Shown: one piece after another, positions 18,670-27,886 of the stretch
How the letters are laid out: the number at the start of each line of letters is the position of its first letter
Position numbering within the stretch: position 1 is the first letter of the stretch
From: Pseudomonas sp. GV071
GTDB taxonomy: Bacteria; Pseudomonadota; Gammaproteobacteria; Pseudomonadales; Pseudomonadaceae
Direction: 5' to 3'
NCBI RefSeq assembly: GCF_003050835.1
Contig: NZ_QAOJ01000001.1
Location: 372,001 to 436,000 of the forward strand
Length of the DNA: 64,000 nucleotides
Notes under the pieces: model-generated
The model's database searches: none
What the model was told of the DNA's origin: nothing
The model's input: only the letters and a program-made list of their open reading frames with translations
Made by a program: the position numbers and the translations under genes

Positions 18670-20604
18670 CTATTCCAACTCCACCAACACCGCACCTTCC
18701 GCGACCATCTCACCCTCGGCGCAATACAACGCTTTGACGGTGCCATCCTGCGGGGCGCGAATGCTGTGTTCCATTTTCATTGCTTCCAGCACCACCAGGG
18801 CGGTGCCGGCTTGCACGCTTTGGCCGGGCTCGACCAGCAGGCGCACGATACTGCCGTTCATGGGCGCCGTCAGCCCGCCGTGTTGCTGATGGCTGGCGTC
18901 GGCGGCGGCAATTGGGTCGAACAGTTGCACCGCGTGCAGTTCGCTGTGCCACTGCAGATACAGCGTCGCGCCTTGGCGAATGGCCAGATGCTGATGGCGC
19001 AGGCCATTGTCGTCCACCAGCAGGTAGTCGCCGCGGCGTTGCACGCTGCTGTCGCTGCCACGCAAACGAACCACCTGGTGTTCGCCAGCGCAGCTCAGGT
19101 GCAGGTCGGTTTCCGCTGGCAGACCGGCGCGCCAGCCGCTACTGGTGGTCCAGGGAGCGTGCGGGTCGTCGTCACGTTGCGCGGGCGTCTGGGTCAGTTG
19201 CCAGGCGCGGGCGGCCAGTTGCCAGAAGGCCACCGGCAGTTCGCCAGGGGCGGGCAGCAGTTGCTGCTGATAACGGGGAATGAAACCGGTATCCAACTCC
19301 GCTGCCGCAAAGGCCGGGTGAGCGAGGATGCGCTGCAGGAAGGCCAGGTTGGTTTTCACCCCGCCAACGGCAAACTCGCCGAGCATGGCCAGCAGACGCA
19401 GACGCGCGTCTTCGCGGTTGTCGCCCCAGGCAATCAGCTTGCCCAGCATCGGGTCGTAGAACGGCGACACCTGATCACCCTCGGCCACACCGCTGTCGAC
19501 CCGCCGGCCAACGCCAGGCGTCGATTCGCGGTACAGCTGCAAGGTGCCGGTGGCCGGCAGAAAATCGTGGTCCGGGTCTTCGGCATACAGGCGCACTTCA
19601 ATCGCGTGGCCAATCAGCGGCACCTGTTCCTGCGTCAATGGCAGCGCCTCGCCTCGGGCCACGCGGATCTGCCAGGCCACCAGGTCGAGGCCGGTGATGG
19701 CTTCGGTCACCGGGTGTTCCACCTGCAGGCGGGTGTTCATTTCCATAAAGAAGAAGTCGCCGCGGGCATCCAGCAGAAATTCCACAGTGCCGGCACCGAC
19801 GTAGCCGATCGCCTGGGCTGCTTTTACCGCTGCTTCGCCCATGGCTTGGCGTAGCTCCGGGCTCAGGCCGGGGGCGGGGGCTTCTTCGACCACTTTCTGG
19901 TGGCGGCGCTGGATCGAGCAGTCGCGCTCGTTGAGGTACAGGCAATTGCCATGCTGGTCGGCGAACACCTGAATTTCCACGTGCCGCGGTTTGAGCACGT
20001 ACTTTTCCACCAGCATTTGACTGTTGCCGAACGACGACAGTGCTTCACGCTGGGCAGAGGCCAAGGCTTCGGCCAGCTCGCTTTCCTGTTCCACCACCTT
20101 CATGCCTTTGCCGCCGCCGCCCGCCGTGGCTTTGAGCAGCACCGGGTAGCCGATGCGCTCGGCGGCGGCGCGGAAGGTGGCAATGTCCTGCGCCTCACCG
20201 TGGTAGCCGGGCACCAGCGGCACGCCGGCGGTTTCCATCAACGCTTTGGCCGCCGACTTGCTGCCCATGGCGTCGATGGCCGAGGCGGGCGGGCCGAGGA
20301 AGATCAGCCCGGCCGCTTCGATGGCGCGGGCGAAACCGGCGTTCTCGGACAAGAAACCGTAGCCCGGGTGAATCGCCTGGGCGCCGCTGGCCTGGGCCGC
20401 GGCAATCAGTTTGTCCACCAAGAGGTAGCTGTCTGCCGGCTTGGCGCCGCCGAGGTCTACGGCCTGATCGGCTTCGCGCACATGCCGGGCATTGCGGTCG
20501 ATGGCGCTGTGCACGGCCACGGTGCTGACGCCCAAGGCCTTTGCGGTGCGCATCACGCGGCAGGCGATTTCGCCACGGTTGGCGACTAACAGACGGCTGA
20601 TCAT
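18670..20604 (-). CDS. liuD: Methylcrotonyl-CoA carboxylase, biotin-containing alpha subunit
   Basis: A 644-residue subunit with biotin carboxylase (about 1-450), linker and biotin carboxyl carrier domains. It uses ATP and bicarbonate to load biotin. Visible motifs are LLVANRGEIACRV, the glycine-rich ATP loop TAGGGGKGMK, NERDCSIQRRHQK, MNTRLQVEHPVTE and the biotinylation site LEAMKMEH near the C-terminus. It starts at an ATG whose ATGA overlaps the liuC stop by 4 bp, so liuC and liuD are translationally coupled. It works with LiuB. Confidence 0.97.
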   Translation of the reverse strand: MISRLLVANRGEIACRVMRTAKALGVSTVAVHSAIDRNARHVREADQAVDLGGAKPADSYLLVDKLIAAAQASGAQAIHPGYGFLSENAGFARAIEAAGLIFLGPPASAIDAMGSKSAAKALMETAGVPLVPGYHGEAQDIATFRAAAERIGYPVLLKATAGGGGKGMKVVEQESELAEALASAQREALSSFGNSQMLVEKYVLKPRHVEIQVFADQHGNCLYLNERDCSIQRRHQKVVEEAPAPGLSPELRQAMGEAAVKAAQAIGYVGAGTVEFLLDARGDFFFMEMNTRLQVEHPVTEAITGLDLVAWQIRVARGEALPLTQEQVPLIGHAIEVRLYAEDPDHDFLPATGTLQLYRESTPGVGRRVDSGVAEGDQVSPFYDPMLGKLIAWGDNREDARLRLLAMLGEFAVGGVKTNLAFLQRILAHPAFAAAELDTGFIPRYQQQLLPAPGELPVAFWQLAARAWQLTQTPAQRDDDPHAPWTTSSGWRAGLPAETDLHLSCAGEHQVVRLRGSDSSVQRRGDYLLVDDNGLRHQHLAIRQGATLYLQWHSELHAVQLFDPIAAADASHQQHGGLTAPMNGSIVRLLVEPGQSVQAGTALVVLEAMKMEHSIRAPQDGTVKALYCAEGEMVAEGAVLVELE

Positions 20605-21401
20605 GACTGCGGCTCCTGCCAGGCGGGTTTGCGCTTGCTGAGAAAAGCGTTCAGGCCTTCTTGCCCTTCGGCGCTGACGCGGATCCGGGCGATGGCGTTT
20701 TCGGTGTAGCGACGCAGGGCCGGGGTGAGCACGCCGCTGCCGACTTCGTGCAGCAGCTGTTTGCTCGCCTGCATGGCCTGCGGGCTGTTGAGCATCAGGG
20801 CGGCGGTCCAGTTGTTGACTTCGTTTTCCAACTGTTCCGGCGCGTAACTCTCGGCCAGCAGGCCCAGCTGCTGCGCGCGCTCGCCGTCGAAACGTTCGGC
20901 GGTCAGCGCGTAGCGGCGCGCCGCACGCTCGCCGATGGCTTGCACCACGAACGGGCTGATCACCGCCGGCGCCAGGCCGATGCGCACTTCCGAGAGGCTG
21001 AGCTGTGCATCGCGGGCGCCGATGGCCATGTCGCAGCAACTGATCAGGCCCAGTGCGCCGCCGTAGGCAGCACCTTGCACCACCGCCAGGGTCGGCACCT
21101 TGAGGTGATACAGGCTGTGCATCAGCTCGGCGAGTTCACGGGCGTCGTTGAGGTTGGCGTTGTAGTCGAGGGCGGCGGACTGCTGCATCCAGGCCAGGTC
21201 GGCGCCGGCGCAGAAATGTTTGCCACGCCCGCGCAGCAGCATAAAGCGGATGCTGCGGTCGGCCTTGATCAGGTCGAGGGCGAGGATCAGCTCGCGGATC
21301 ATCTCGGCGTTGAAGGCGTTGTTTTTCTCCGGGCGATTGAGCCACAGGGTGGCGATGCCGTTGGCGGAGATGTCGAGTTCTACAGTGGTGAAGTCAGTCA
21401 T
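20601..21401 (-). CDS. liuC: 3-methylglutaconyl-CoA hydratase (enoyl-CoA hydratase family)
   Basis: A 266-residue crotonase that hydrates 3-methylglutaconyl-CoA to HMG-CoA in leucine breakdown. It contains LNRPEKNNAFNAEM, the oxyanion-hole region GRGKHFCAGADLAWM, GAAYGGALGLISCCDMAI and LSEVRIGLAPAVIS with a catalytic glutamate. The position corresponding to the first glutamate of two-Glu hydratases is glycine (GALGL), as in the methylglutaconyl-CoA hydratase branch. The start at 21401 gives MTDFTTVELD, with a REP doublet just upstream. Confidence 0.93.
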   Translation of the reverse strand: MTDFTTVELDISANGIATLWLNRPEKNNAFNAEMIRELILALDLIKADRSIRFMLLRGRGKHFCAGADLAWMQQSAALDYNANLNDARELAELMHSLYHLKVPTLAVVQGAAYGGALGLISCCDMAIGARDAQLSLSEVRIGLAPAVISPFVVQAIGERAARRYALTAERFDGERAQQLGLLAESYAPEQLENEVNNWTAALMLNSPQAMQASKQLLHEVGSGVLTPALRRYTENAIARIRVSAEGQEGLNAFLSKRKPAWQEPQS

Positions 21402-21432
21402 TGCCACATTCTCTGTTGGGCTGCGCGGACCC

Positions 21433-21502
21433 TGTGGGAGGGGCTTTAGCCGCGATAGGTCTGGCATAAATCAAAAGCATCGCGGCTGAAGCCCCTCCCA
21501 CA
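21433..21502. repeat. REP doublet between liuB and liuC
   Basis: Arms 21433-21456 and 21479-21502 are complementary with one mismatch. Like the copy at 18597-18658, it lies within the liu operon. Confidence 0.9.
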
Positions 21503-21526
21503 AGGAACGAGGTTCGCCGCCAAGCG

Positions 21527-23134
21527 CTACATCCGGAATACACCAAACTGGGTCGGCTCGATCGGCGCATTGAGGCTGGCGGACAGCGCCAGGGCCAGCA
21601 CCTCTCGGGTTTGCGCCGGGTCGATAACGCCGTCGTCCCACAGTCGCGCGCTGGAGTAGTAGGGGTGACCCTGCTGCTCGTACTGGGCGAGGATCGGCTG
21701 CTTGATCGCCGCTTCCTCGTCGGCACTCAACTGCTGACCGCTGCGCTCAGCCTGTTCACGTTTTACCTGGGCCAGCACGCCAGCCGCCTGTTCGCCGCCC
21801 ATCACACCAATGCGCGCGTTGGGCCACATCCACAGAAAACGCGGGTCGTAGGCGCGGCCACACATGCCGTAGTTGCCGGCGCCAAAACTGCCGCCAATGA
21901 TCACGGTGAACTTCGGCACCTTGGCGCAGGCCACGGCGGTCACCAGCTTGGCGCCGTGCTTGGCGATGCCGCCGGCTTCGTATTTCTGCCCGACCATAAA
22001 GCCGGTGATGTTCTGCAGAAACAGCAGGGGAATGCCGCGCTGGCAGGCCAACTCGATAAAGTGCGCGCCTTTTTGTGCGGACTCGGCGAACAGAATGCCG
22101 TTGTTGGCGATGATCGCCAGCGGGTAGCCGTTGAGGTGGGCGAAGCCGCACACCAGCGTGCTGCCGAACAGGGCCTTGAACTCGTCGAACTGCGAGCCAT
22201 CCACCAGGCGCGCGATCACTTCGCGCACATCGAACGGCTGCTTGGCATCGGCCGGAATCACCCCATACAGCTCGTCGCTGGCATACAGCGGCAGCTGCGG
22301 AGGGCGGCTGTTCAGTTGCCCCTGTTTGCGCCAGTTGAGGTTGCTGATGCAGCGGCGGGCGAGGGCCAGGGCGTGCTCATCGTCTTCGGCATAGTGGTCG
22401 GCCACACCGGAGGTTTTGCAGTGCACGTCGGCGCCGCCAAGGTCTTCGGCACTCACCACTTCACCGGTGGCGGCGCGCACCAGCGGCGGCCCGGCGAGGA
22501 AGATGGTGGCCTGGTTGCGGACCATGATGGTTTCGTCGGACATGGCTGGCACATAAGCGCCGCCAGCGGTGCAGGAACCCATCACCACGGCTATCTGGGC
22601 GATGCCCATGGCGCTCATGTTGGCCTGGTTGAAGAAGATTCGGCCGAAGTGTTCGCGGTCGGGGAACACCTCATCCTGACGCGGCAGGTTGGCGCCGCCG
22701 GAGTCCACCAGGTAGATGCACGGCAGGCGGTTTTCTTTTGCGATGGTTTGCGCGCGCAGGTGTTTTTTCACTGTCAGCGGGTAGTAGCTGCCGCCTTTGA
22801 CCGTGGCGTCGTTGGCCAGAATCATGCACTCCACGCCTTCGACGCGGCCGATGCCGGCAATCACCCCGGCGGCGGGTACGTCTTCGCCATACACCTCATG
22901 GGCAGCGAGTTGGCCGACTTCAAGAAAGGCCGAGCCAGGGTCGAGCAGGCGGTTGATGCGCTCGCGCGGCAGCAGTTTGCCCCGTGAGGTATGGCGTTCT
23001 TGCGCCTTGGCGCCGCCGCCTTGCTGCACTTGGGCGAGCAGGGCGCGCAGGTGATTGACCTGCTCGAGCATGGCGCCGGTGTTGGCCGCGAACTCGGGGG
23101 TGCGGGTGTTGATCTGGGTGGTGAGGATGGCCAT
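21527..23134 (-). CDS. liuB: Methylcrotonyl-CoA carboxylase, carboxyltransferase beta subunit
   Basis: A 535-residue carboxyltransferase that moves the carboxyl group from biotin on LiuD to 3-methylcrotonyl-CoA. It contains the two crotonase-like halves of acyl-CoA carboxylases, with [12 protein letters not shown], the glycine-rich [13 protein letters not shown] and, in the second half, [44 protein letters not shown] and [12 protein letters not shown]. The length matches MCC beta. It lies between liuA and liuC in the operon, with a composite palindromic repeat upstream. Confidence 0.97.
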   Translation of the reverse strand: MAILTTQINTRTPEFAANTGAMLEQVNHLRALLAQVQQGGGAKAQERHTSRGKLLPRERINRLLDPGSAFLEVGQLAAHEVYGEDVPAAGVIAGIGRVEGVECMILANDATVKGGSYYPLTVKKHLRAQTIAKENRLPCIYLVDSGGANLPRQDEVFPDREHFGRIFFNQANMSAMGIAQIAVVMGSCTAGGAYVPAMSDETIMVRNQATIFLAGPPLVRAATGEVVSAEDLGGADVHCKTSGVADHYAEDDEHALALARRCISNLNWRKQGQLNSRPPQLPLYASDELYGVIPADAKQPFDVREVIARLVDGSQFDEFKALFGSTLVCGFAHLNGYPLAIIANNGILFAESAQKGAHFIELACQRGIPLLFLQNITGFMVGQKYEAGGIAKHGAKLVTAVACAKVPKFTVIIGGSFGAGNYGMCGRAYDPRFLWMWPNARIGVMGGEQAAGVLAQVKREQAERSGQQLSADEEAAIKQPILAQYEQQGHPYYSSARLWDDGVIDPAQTREVLALALSASLNAPIEPTQFGVFRM

Positions 23135-23162
23135 GGGGCGCTCCTGAGCATGCGGGCTTTTT

Positions 23163-23273
23163 CTCCCCTCTCCCGCGTGCGGGAGAGGGGCCGGGGGAGA
23201 GGGCCTGGCCCGGCGCAGATCGTGCGCGCAGCTTGCCCTCTCCCTAACCCTCTCCCGTAAATGGGAGAGGGGA
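23163..23273. repeat. CTCTCCC-type palindromic repeat between liuA and liuB
   Basis: CTCCCCTCTCCCGCGTGCGGGAGAGGGG at 23163-23190 is a hairpin. Reverse-complement material follows at 23236-23273 (CCCTCTCCCTAACC... and CCGTAAATGGGAGAGGGG). No ORF. It differs in sequence from the REP doublets. Confidence 0.8.
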
Positions 23274-23287
23274 CCGACCGAGTGGAA

Positions 23288-24451
23288 TTAGCGGGTTTCG
23301 TTGAACAGCTCGCGGCCAATCAGCATGCGGCGGATTTCGCTGGTGCCGGCGCCGATCTCGTAGAGCTTGGCGTCGCGCAGCAGGCGGCCGGTGGGGAATT
23401 CGTTGATGTAGCCGTTGCCGCCGAGAATCTGGATCGCGTCCAGGGCCATCTGCGTAGCACGCTCGGCGCTGTAGAGGATCACCCCGGCAGCGTCTTTACG
23501 CGTGGTTTCGCCACGGTCGCAGGCATTTGCCACGGCATACAGGTAGGCGCGGCTGGCGTTGAGCTGGGTGTACATATCGGCGACTTTGCCTTGGATCAGC
23601 TGGAATTCGCCGATGGCCTGGCCGAACTGTTTACGGTCGTGGATGTACGGCACCACCACGTCCATGCAGGCCTGCATGATGCCGATGGGGCCGCCGGACA
23701 ACACTACGCGCTCGTAGTCGAGGCCGCTCATCAACACCTTCACGCCGCCATTGAGCACGCCGAGGATGTTTTCTTCCGGCACTTCCACGTCATCGAAAAA
23801 CAGCTCGCAGGTGTTGGAGCCGCGCATGCCCAGCTTGTCGAACTTGCTGCTACGGGAGAAACCCTTCCAGTCGCGCTCGACAATAAAAGCGGTAATGCCG
23901 TGGGCGCCTTTTTCCAGGTCAGTCTTGGCGTAGATCACGTAGGTGTTGGCGTCCGGACCGTTGGTGATCCAGGTTTTGCTGCCGTTGAGCACGTAGTGGT
24001 CGCCACGCTTGTCGGCACGCAGCTTCATCGACACCACGTCGGAGCCGGCGTTGGGCTCGCTCATGGCCAGCGCGCCAACGTGCTCGCCGCTGATCAGCTT
24101 GGGCAGGTACTTGGCTTTCTGTGCGGCCGTGCCGTTGCGGTTGATCTGGTTGACGCAGAGGTTGGAGTGGGCGCCGTAGGACAGGCCGACCGAGGCCGAA
24201 CCGCGGCTGATTTCCTCGATGGCCACCACGTGGGCCAGGTAGCCGAGGCCGGCGCCGCCGTACTCTTCGCTAACGGTGATGCCGAGCAGGCCCATGTCAC
24301 CGAACTTGCGCCACATGTCGGCGGGGAACAGATTGTCGCTGTCGATGGCAGCGGCGCGCGGGGTCAGTTCGGCGGCGACGAAGGCTTGCACCTGGTCGCG
24401 CAGCATGTCGATGGTTTCGCCGAGGGCAAAGTTCAGGGAGGGATAGCTCAT
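23288..24451 (-). CDS. liuA: Isovaleryl-CoA dehydrogenase
   Basis: A 387-residue FAD-dependent acyl-CoA dehydrogenase that turns isovaleryl-CoA into 3-methylcrotonyl-CoA. Recognised segments are [15 protein letters not shown] (FAD/substrate region), [14 protein letters not shown], and [18 protein letters not shown], in which Glu of YERV is the catalytic base position specific to isovaleryl-CoA dehydrogenases. The C-terminus has [22 protein letters not shown]. It is the first structural gene after liuR. Confidence 0.96.
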   Translation of the reverse strand: MSYPSLNFALGETIDMLRDQVQAFVAAELTPRAAAIDSDNLFPADMWRKFGDMGLLGITVSEEYGGAGLGYLAHVVAIEEISRGSASVGLSYGAHSNLCVNQINRNGTAAQKAKYLPKLISGEHVGALAMSEPNAGSDVVSMKLRADKRGDHYVLNGSKTWITNGPDANTYVIYAKTDLEKGAHGITAFIVERDWKGFSRSSKFDKLGMRGSNTCELFFDDVEVPEENILGVLNGGVKVLMSGLDYERVVLSGGPIGIMQACMDVVVPYIHDRKQFGQAIGEFQLIQGKVADMYTQLNASRAYLYAVANACDRGETTRKDAAGVILYSAERATQMALDAIQILGGNGYINEFPTGRLLRDAKLYEIGAGTSEIRRMLIGRELFNETR

Positions 24452-24498
24452 GGGGCACCTGCTGATTATTTTTGTTGGGCTTGCGCCGGGAAAGGTGG

Positions 24499-24876
24499 TT
24501 AAGCGGGAATCTGCGCCATGGCGGTCAGGCAGCGCTCTTCGGCGGTGTCGAGCTCCAGTTGCATCTGTTCGATGTCGAGCAATTGCTGGCGCAGCTGTTC
24601 GCGGCGCTCGGCGATCTTGCGCATAAAGGTTTCGAGTTGTTTGTGGTTGCCGGTGGGGTCGTAGAGCTCAATCAGCTCGCGGCATTCAGCCAGGGAAAAA
24701 CCGATGCGCTTACCGCGCAGAATCAGCTTCAGCGAGACCTTGTCCCGCGCCGAATAGATACGTTCCTGGCCACGGCGCTCGGGACTGAGCATGCCTTGTT
24801 CTTCATAGAAGCGGATGGCTCGGGTGGTGATGTCCAGCTCGCGGGCCAGGTCGGAAATGCTGTAGGTGGTCGGCAT
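24499..24876 (-). CDS. liuR: MerR-family repressor of leucine/isovalerate genes
   Basis: A 125-residue regulator. The N-terminal MerR helix-turn-helix ([27 protein letters not shown]) is followed by the wing and a coiled-coil dimerisation helix (EERRELRQQ-like region near 90-115). No metal-binding cysteines appear, so it is not a metal sensor. Position as the first gene before liuA and the palindrome at 24903-24920 support LiuR, which controls its own operon. Confidence 0.92.
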   Translation of the reverse strand: MPTTYSISDLARELDITTRAIRFYEEQGMLSPERRGQERIYSARDKVSLKLILRGKRIGFSLAECRELIELYDPTGNHKQLETFMRKIAERREQLRQQLLDIEQMQLELDTAEERCLTAMAQIPA

Positions 24877-24902
24877 GGGAAAACGCTCTAGGGGGTTCTT
24901 AC

Positions 24903-24920
24903 CTTTACGTTAACGTAAAG
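24903..24920. promoter_or_regulatory. LiuR operator (perfect 18-bp palindrome)
   Basis: CTTTACGTTAACGTAAAG is a perfect palindrome 27 bp upstream of the liuR start. TTGACG on the minus strand (24936-24941) could be a -35 box 18 bp from a TACGTT inside the palindrome, so binding would cover the promoter. It fits the TTTACGT-type LiuR motif I recall from comparative studies. Confidence 0.85.
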
Positions 24921-24967
24921 CAGATTTCCCTACAGCGTCAAGCCAGCTTTTATGCCTTGTGCGAGGC

Positions 24968-25618
24968 TTATTCTGGTTTTTTCGGGCTTTGCGGCGGTGG
25001 GTTGATGCCCATGGACACGTAAATGCTGGTGAACGCATCAACGCCGATATTGGCCGGTTTCACCCATTCCACTGGCACGTAGAGCAAGCCGCCGCCAATC
25101 GGGATAGGGGCAGTGGGCACCAGCACGGCGTAGTAATGACGGCCGTCGATATCGATGGGCTCGGGGTTGGGCATCAAGGCCAGAACCGCTACGCCGTCAC
25201 CGCCGAAGAAGCACCACACCGGGCTCATGGCGTTGATATCGGCGCCTTCTTTCTTGTCCAGCAAGGCGACGAAACGATCGGCCAGGTTGTATAGCTTGCC
25301 GAACAGCGGAATGCGCCGCAGGGTCATGTCGGTCAGCCAGTCCAGCGGCTTGCGCAAACCGAGCTGGACGCCCAGGCCGAGCGCGTAGATGGCGACCACC
25401 AGCAAAACCGTGCCCAGGCCGTAAGCCAGGTAGGTGTTGCTGGCAAAGGGTTGACCCATGGCCGCGAAAACGCCGCCGATGTAGGTGGACGGCCCGATCA
25501 CGCGGTTGAGCAGGCTGACTACCCAGGTCAGCAGAATCATGGTCAAGGTAAGCGGCAGCAACACGATCAGCCCCGCCAGCCAGGTGGTCAGCAGGGAGTT
25601 GAAACTCTTCTTAAACAT
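24968..25618 (-). CDS. DUF502 family membrane protein
   Basis: A 216-residue conserved protein. Two hydrophobic segments (about 10-35 and 55-80: LLTTWLAGLIVLLPLTLTMI, then YGLGTVLLVVAIYALGLGV) precede a soluble domain with RRIPLFGKLYNLADRF, typical of DUF502. The function is unknown. I chose the ATG giving MFKKSFNSLL; a TTG 18 bp upstream overlaps the RES stop codon (TGATTG), so an alternative coupled start is possible. It may be transcribed with the Xre-RES pair. Confidence 0.85.
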   Translation of the reverse strand: MFKKSFNSLLTTWLAGLIVLLPLTLTMILLTWVVSLLNRVIGPSTYIGGVFAAMGQPFASNTYLAYGLGTVLLVVAIYALGLGVQLGLRKPLDWLTDMTLRRIPLFGKLYNLADRFVALLDKKEGADINAMSPVWCFFGGDGVAVLALMPNPEPIDIDGRHYYAVLVPTAPIPIGGGLLYVPVEWVKPANIGVDAFTSIYVSMGINPPPQSPKKPE

Positions 25619-25636
25619 CGGCACGTCCGCGGGCAA

Positions 25637-26320
25637 TCAAGCAATGGCTTTGAGGGTGAATACCTGGGTGATCTGTTGCAACTGGCCGTCCCAGACGTAG
25701 CGCAGGTGCTCGCCCTGCACCGGAATACTGGCCGCCGGTGGGCGAAACAGGGCGGCACATTCGCCTTCGGCCAGCCGCACGCTGCGGTAGAGCAAACCCC
25801 AGGAGCGCAACTTGCGACGCTCTGCAGCAAAACGTTGGGGCAGGGCGTAGTTGTCGGGATTGGGGTCGTGCAACTCATCGAAGCCCTGGCGAATGTCGTC
25901 CAGCGGCTGCACCACCTTGCACACGTAGGTACGCAGGGTCAGCTCCATGCTCGGCTCGTGGGTGGCGCGCATAAAACGTTCGCGGTGGTAACGGGTTTCG
26001 GCGATGGCGGTTTGCAGCGTGCTGCCGCAGTAATACACGCCGTACTGGCCGTCGGTGAAACGGCTTTTGGCGCCGACATGGGTAAAGGCTGCCATCAGCG
26101 GCGAGGCGCCGGGGCCGCAGACGCGGTCTTCCGGTGCCACGTGGTTGAGCAGGCCGGCCTCTTCGCGCAGGCGGTCGTTGGTCAGGCTTTCAAGCAGAAA
26201 GGCTTGTTCGAGGTCGGCGGGGTCCAGCACGTCCTCGAACACCGAGATCGGCGGAAAGGAGCTGGAAACGATGCGATAGGCCCGCATCCATGCAGGCAAA
26301 ACTTGAGTGGGTTGTTTCAA
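25637..26320 (-). CDS. RES-domain toxin (NAD+-degrading)
   Basis: A 227-residue RES-family protein; characterised members degrade NAD+ and arrest growth unless bound by the Xre/ParS antitoxin. Family residues appear in AYRIV, FTHVGAKSRFTDGQYGVYYCGSTLQTAIAETRYH (the Arg, Tyr and Glu region) and ALFRPPAASI (Ser). The length is typical. Its ATG overlaps the antitoxin stop by 4 bp, a common toxin-antitoxin layout. Confidence 0.88.
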   Translation of the reverse strand: MKQPTQVLPAWMRAYRIVSSSFPPISVFEDVLDPADLEQAFLLESLTNDRLREEAGLLNHVAPEDRVCGPGASPLMAAFTHVGAKSRFTDGQYGVYYCGSTLQTAIAETRYHRERFMRATHEPSMELTLRTYVCKVVQPLDDIRQGFDELHDPNPDNYALPQRFAAERRKLRSWGLLYRSVRLAEGECAALFRPPAASIPVQGEHLRYVWDGQLQQITQVFTLKAIA

Positions 26321-26721
26321 CCACGTACTCCATCCAGGTAACGACGCACCACGGCAATATCCATCACGCCGCCGGCCAGCATCAACTGTAAGGCGCTCAT
26401 ACCGTTGAAGGGGGCTTCACTGTTGGCCTTGCGAATCCAGTCGTAGGTCGACGGTTTGTCGCCAAACAGAATGCGCAGGGACTTGTGAATGCCCATCAGG
26501 TACGACACCCGCTCAAGCGTGTCGCGGGGCAGGCGGATTTCCGGCAACTGGCGGTATTTGTACAGGGTGCTGCGGCCGATGGAGCCGAGCAGCACGGTCT
26601 GTTCTTCTACCGAGCAGTTCCATTTCTCCATCAGATTGAAGAAGAACTTCAGCGCCACATGGCCCGCGTGAGCGGAATCCAGATCAAGGGTGGCGCTATT
26701 GGTGGCGTTGGCGAGCGACAT
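26317..26721 (-). CDS. Xre/MbcA/ParS-type antitoxin of the RES toxin
   Basis: A 134-residue protein with a degenerate N-terminal helix-turn-helix (VLLGSIGRSTLYKYRQL) and a C-terminal toxin-binding domain of the DUF2384 type (VSYLMGIHKSLRILFGDK... and GVMDIAVVRRYLDGVRG). It should bind the RES protein and repress its own operon. ATG at 26721 is preferred; an earlier in-frame start at 26736 would lie within the candidate operator. Confidence 0.85.
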   Translation of the reverse strand: MSLANATNSATLDLDSAHAGHVALKFFFNLMEKWNCSVEEQTVLLGSIGRSTLYKYRQLPEIRLPRDTLERVSYLMGIHKSLRILFGDKPSTYDWIRKANSEAPFNGMSALQLMLAGGVMDIAVVRRYLDGVRG

Positions 26722-26729
26722 GGCGACTC

Positions 26730-26770
26730 TCCACAAGTGGACTTGAATGGAACATTAGTCCATTCGTGGA
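26730..26770. promoter_or_regulatory. Candidate operator of the Xre-RES module
   Basis: TCCACAAGTGGAC (26730-26742) faces GTCCATTCGTGGA (26758-26770), inverted with two mismatches. Each arm is itself a TCCA-N4-TGGA half-palindrome. The sites lie 9-49 bp upstream of the antitoxin start. Confidence 0.65.
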
Positions 26771-26817
26771 AGATTCGCAAATAGCCAACGATGCGGCCGG
26801 AACCGTGATACGGGGGC

Positions 26818-27726
26818 TTATGCGTCCTGAGCGCTGACCTGCTGGGCCAGCTCGATCATCTGCTCGCGCATCCAGCGGTTGGCCGGGTCCTGGTCGGTGC
26901 TTTCATGCCAATACAGGTGGGTTTCCACGGCCGGTACTTCCACCGGCACACCGACGTAATGCAGGTCGTGGCTGCGGGCGAAACGCTCGGGCACGGTCAT
27001 CGCCATATCGGTTTTCTGCATCACCATCGAGGCCATCAGGTAATGCTGCGAGCGCAGCGCGATCTTGCGCTGGATGCCCATTTTGCCGAGGGTCAGGTCG
27101 ACGTAGCCGAGGCCACTGCGGCGGCTGGAAATATGGATGTGGGTGAGCGACATATACTCATCCAGGCTCAGTTTTTCCTTGGCCAGCGGGTGGCCCTTGC
27201 GGATTGCGCACACATAACGGTCGGATAGCAACTTGACGTGGCGCACCTGCGGGTCGGTGTTCAGCGGCGCGTCAACGGCAAAGTCCAGGCGGCCGGCGGC
27301 TAGCTCTTTAGTGGTCTCGCGGCGCTTGGACAAAAAGCTTTCGATCTGCACTGCCGGGGCCTGGCGACGCAGGCGCTGGAACAGTGGCGGCAGAATGATC
27401 TCCTCGGTGAGGTCGGTCATGCTGATGCGGTAGGTCTTGTTGGCTTGCAGCGGGTTGAAGGTGCGGCTTTCCTGCACGGAAACGCGCAGCAGCGACAGGG
27501 CATTGCGGACCGGCCCGATGATGTTCTGCGCCATCGGCGTAGGCACCATGCCTTGCGCAGTGCGCACGAACAGCGGGTCGTTGAAGGTCTCGCGCAAGCG
27601 GGCCAGGGCGTTGGAAACGGCAGGTTGGGTGATGCCGACGATCTGCCCGGCGCGGGTCAGGTTGGCTTCGGTGTAGATGGCGTCGAAGACGATAAAGAGG
27701 TTGAGATCGACCTTGCTCAAATTCAT
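26818..27726 (-). CDS. LysR-family transcriptional regulator
   Basis: A 302-residue regulator with an N-terminal winged helix-turn-helix (NLTRAGQIVGITQPAVSNALARLRETFNDPLF, about residues 18-50) and a periplasmic-binding-protein-like effector domain. ATG at 27726 (MNLSKVDLNLF) is chosen over an in-frame start 48 bp earlier, because MNLxxVDLNLF is the usual LysR N-terminus and AGGAG lies 10 bp upstream. It is divergent from an acyl-CoA dehydrogenase gene, which it probably regulates. The ligand is unknown. Confidence 0.92.
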   Translation of the reverse strand: MNLSKVDLNLFIVFDAIYTEANLTRAGQIVGITQPAVSNALARLRETFNDPLFVRTAQGMVPTPMAQNIIGPVRNALSLLRVSVQESRTFNPLQANKTYRISMTDLTEEIILPPLFQRLRRQAPAVQIESFLSKRRETTKELAAGRLDFAVDAPLNTDPQVRHVKLLSDRYVCAIRKGHPLAKEKLSLDEYMSLTHIHISSRRSGLGYVDLTLGKMGIQRKIALRSQHYLMASMVMQKTDMAMTVPERFARSHDLHYVGVPVEVPAVETHLYWHESTDQDPANRWMREQMIELAQQVSAQDA

Positions 27727-27773
27727 TGCCAACGCGCTCCTGATCTTATTGGGATTGTGCTCAGTATCAGCCA

Positions 27774-27789
27774 ATCATATATCGGTGAT
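27774..27789. promoter_or_regulatory. Possible LysR-type binding site
   Basis: ATCATATATCGGTGAT (ATCA-N8-TGAT) lies midway in the 160-bp divergent gap between the LysR regulator and the acyl-CoA dehydrogenase. The spacing is acceptable, but single copies of such short motifs occur by chance. Confidence 0.35.
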
Positions 27790-27886
27790 GAATGTTTATA
27801 CACGCCGAGAATAGGTTAGATAAATTTTCATCGCTGTTCTAGGATCTTTTCCAACCTCACCAACAGCCCGTCAGAAGGTGTCTCCG

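Noticed and set aside
21611-22987. 458-codon plus-strand ORF opposite liuB
   Set aside because: Antisense shadow of liuB with unnatural composition and no domain.
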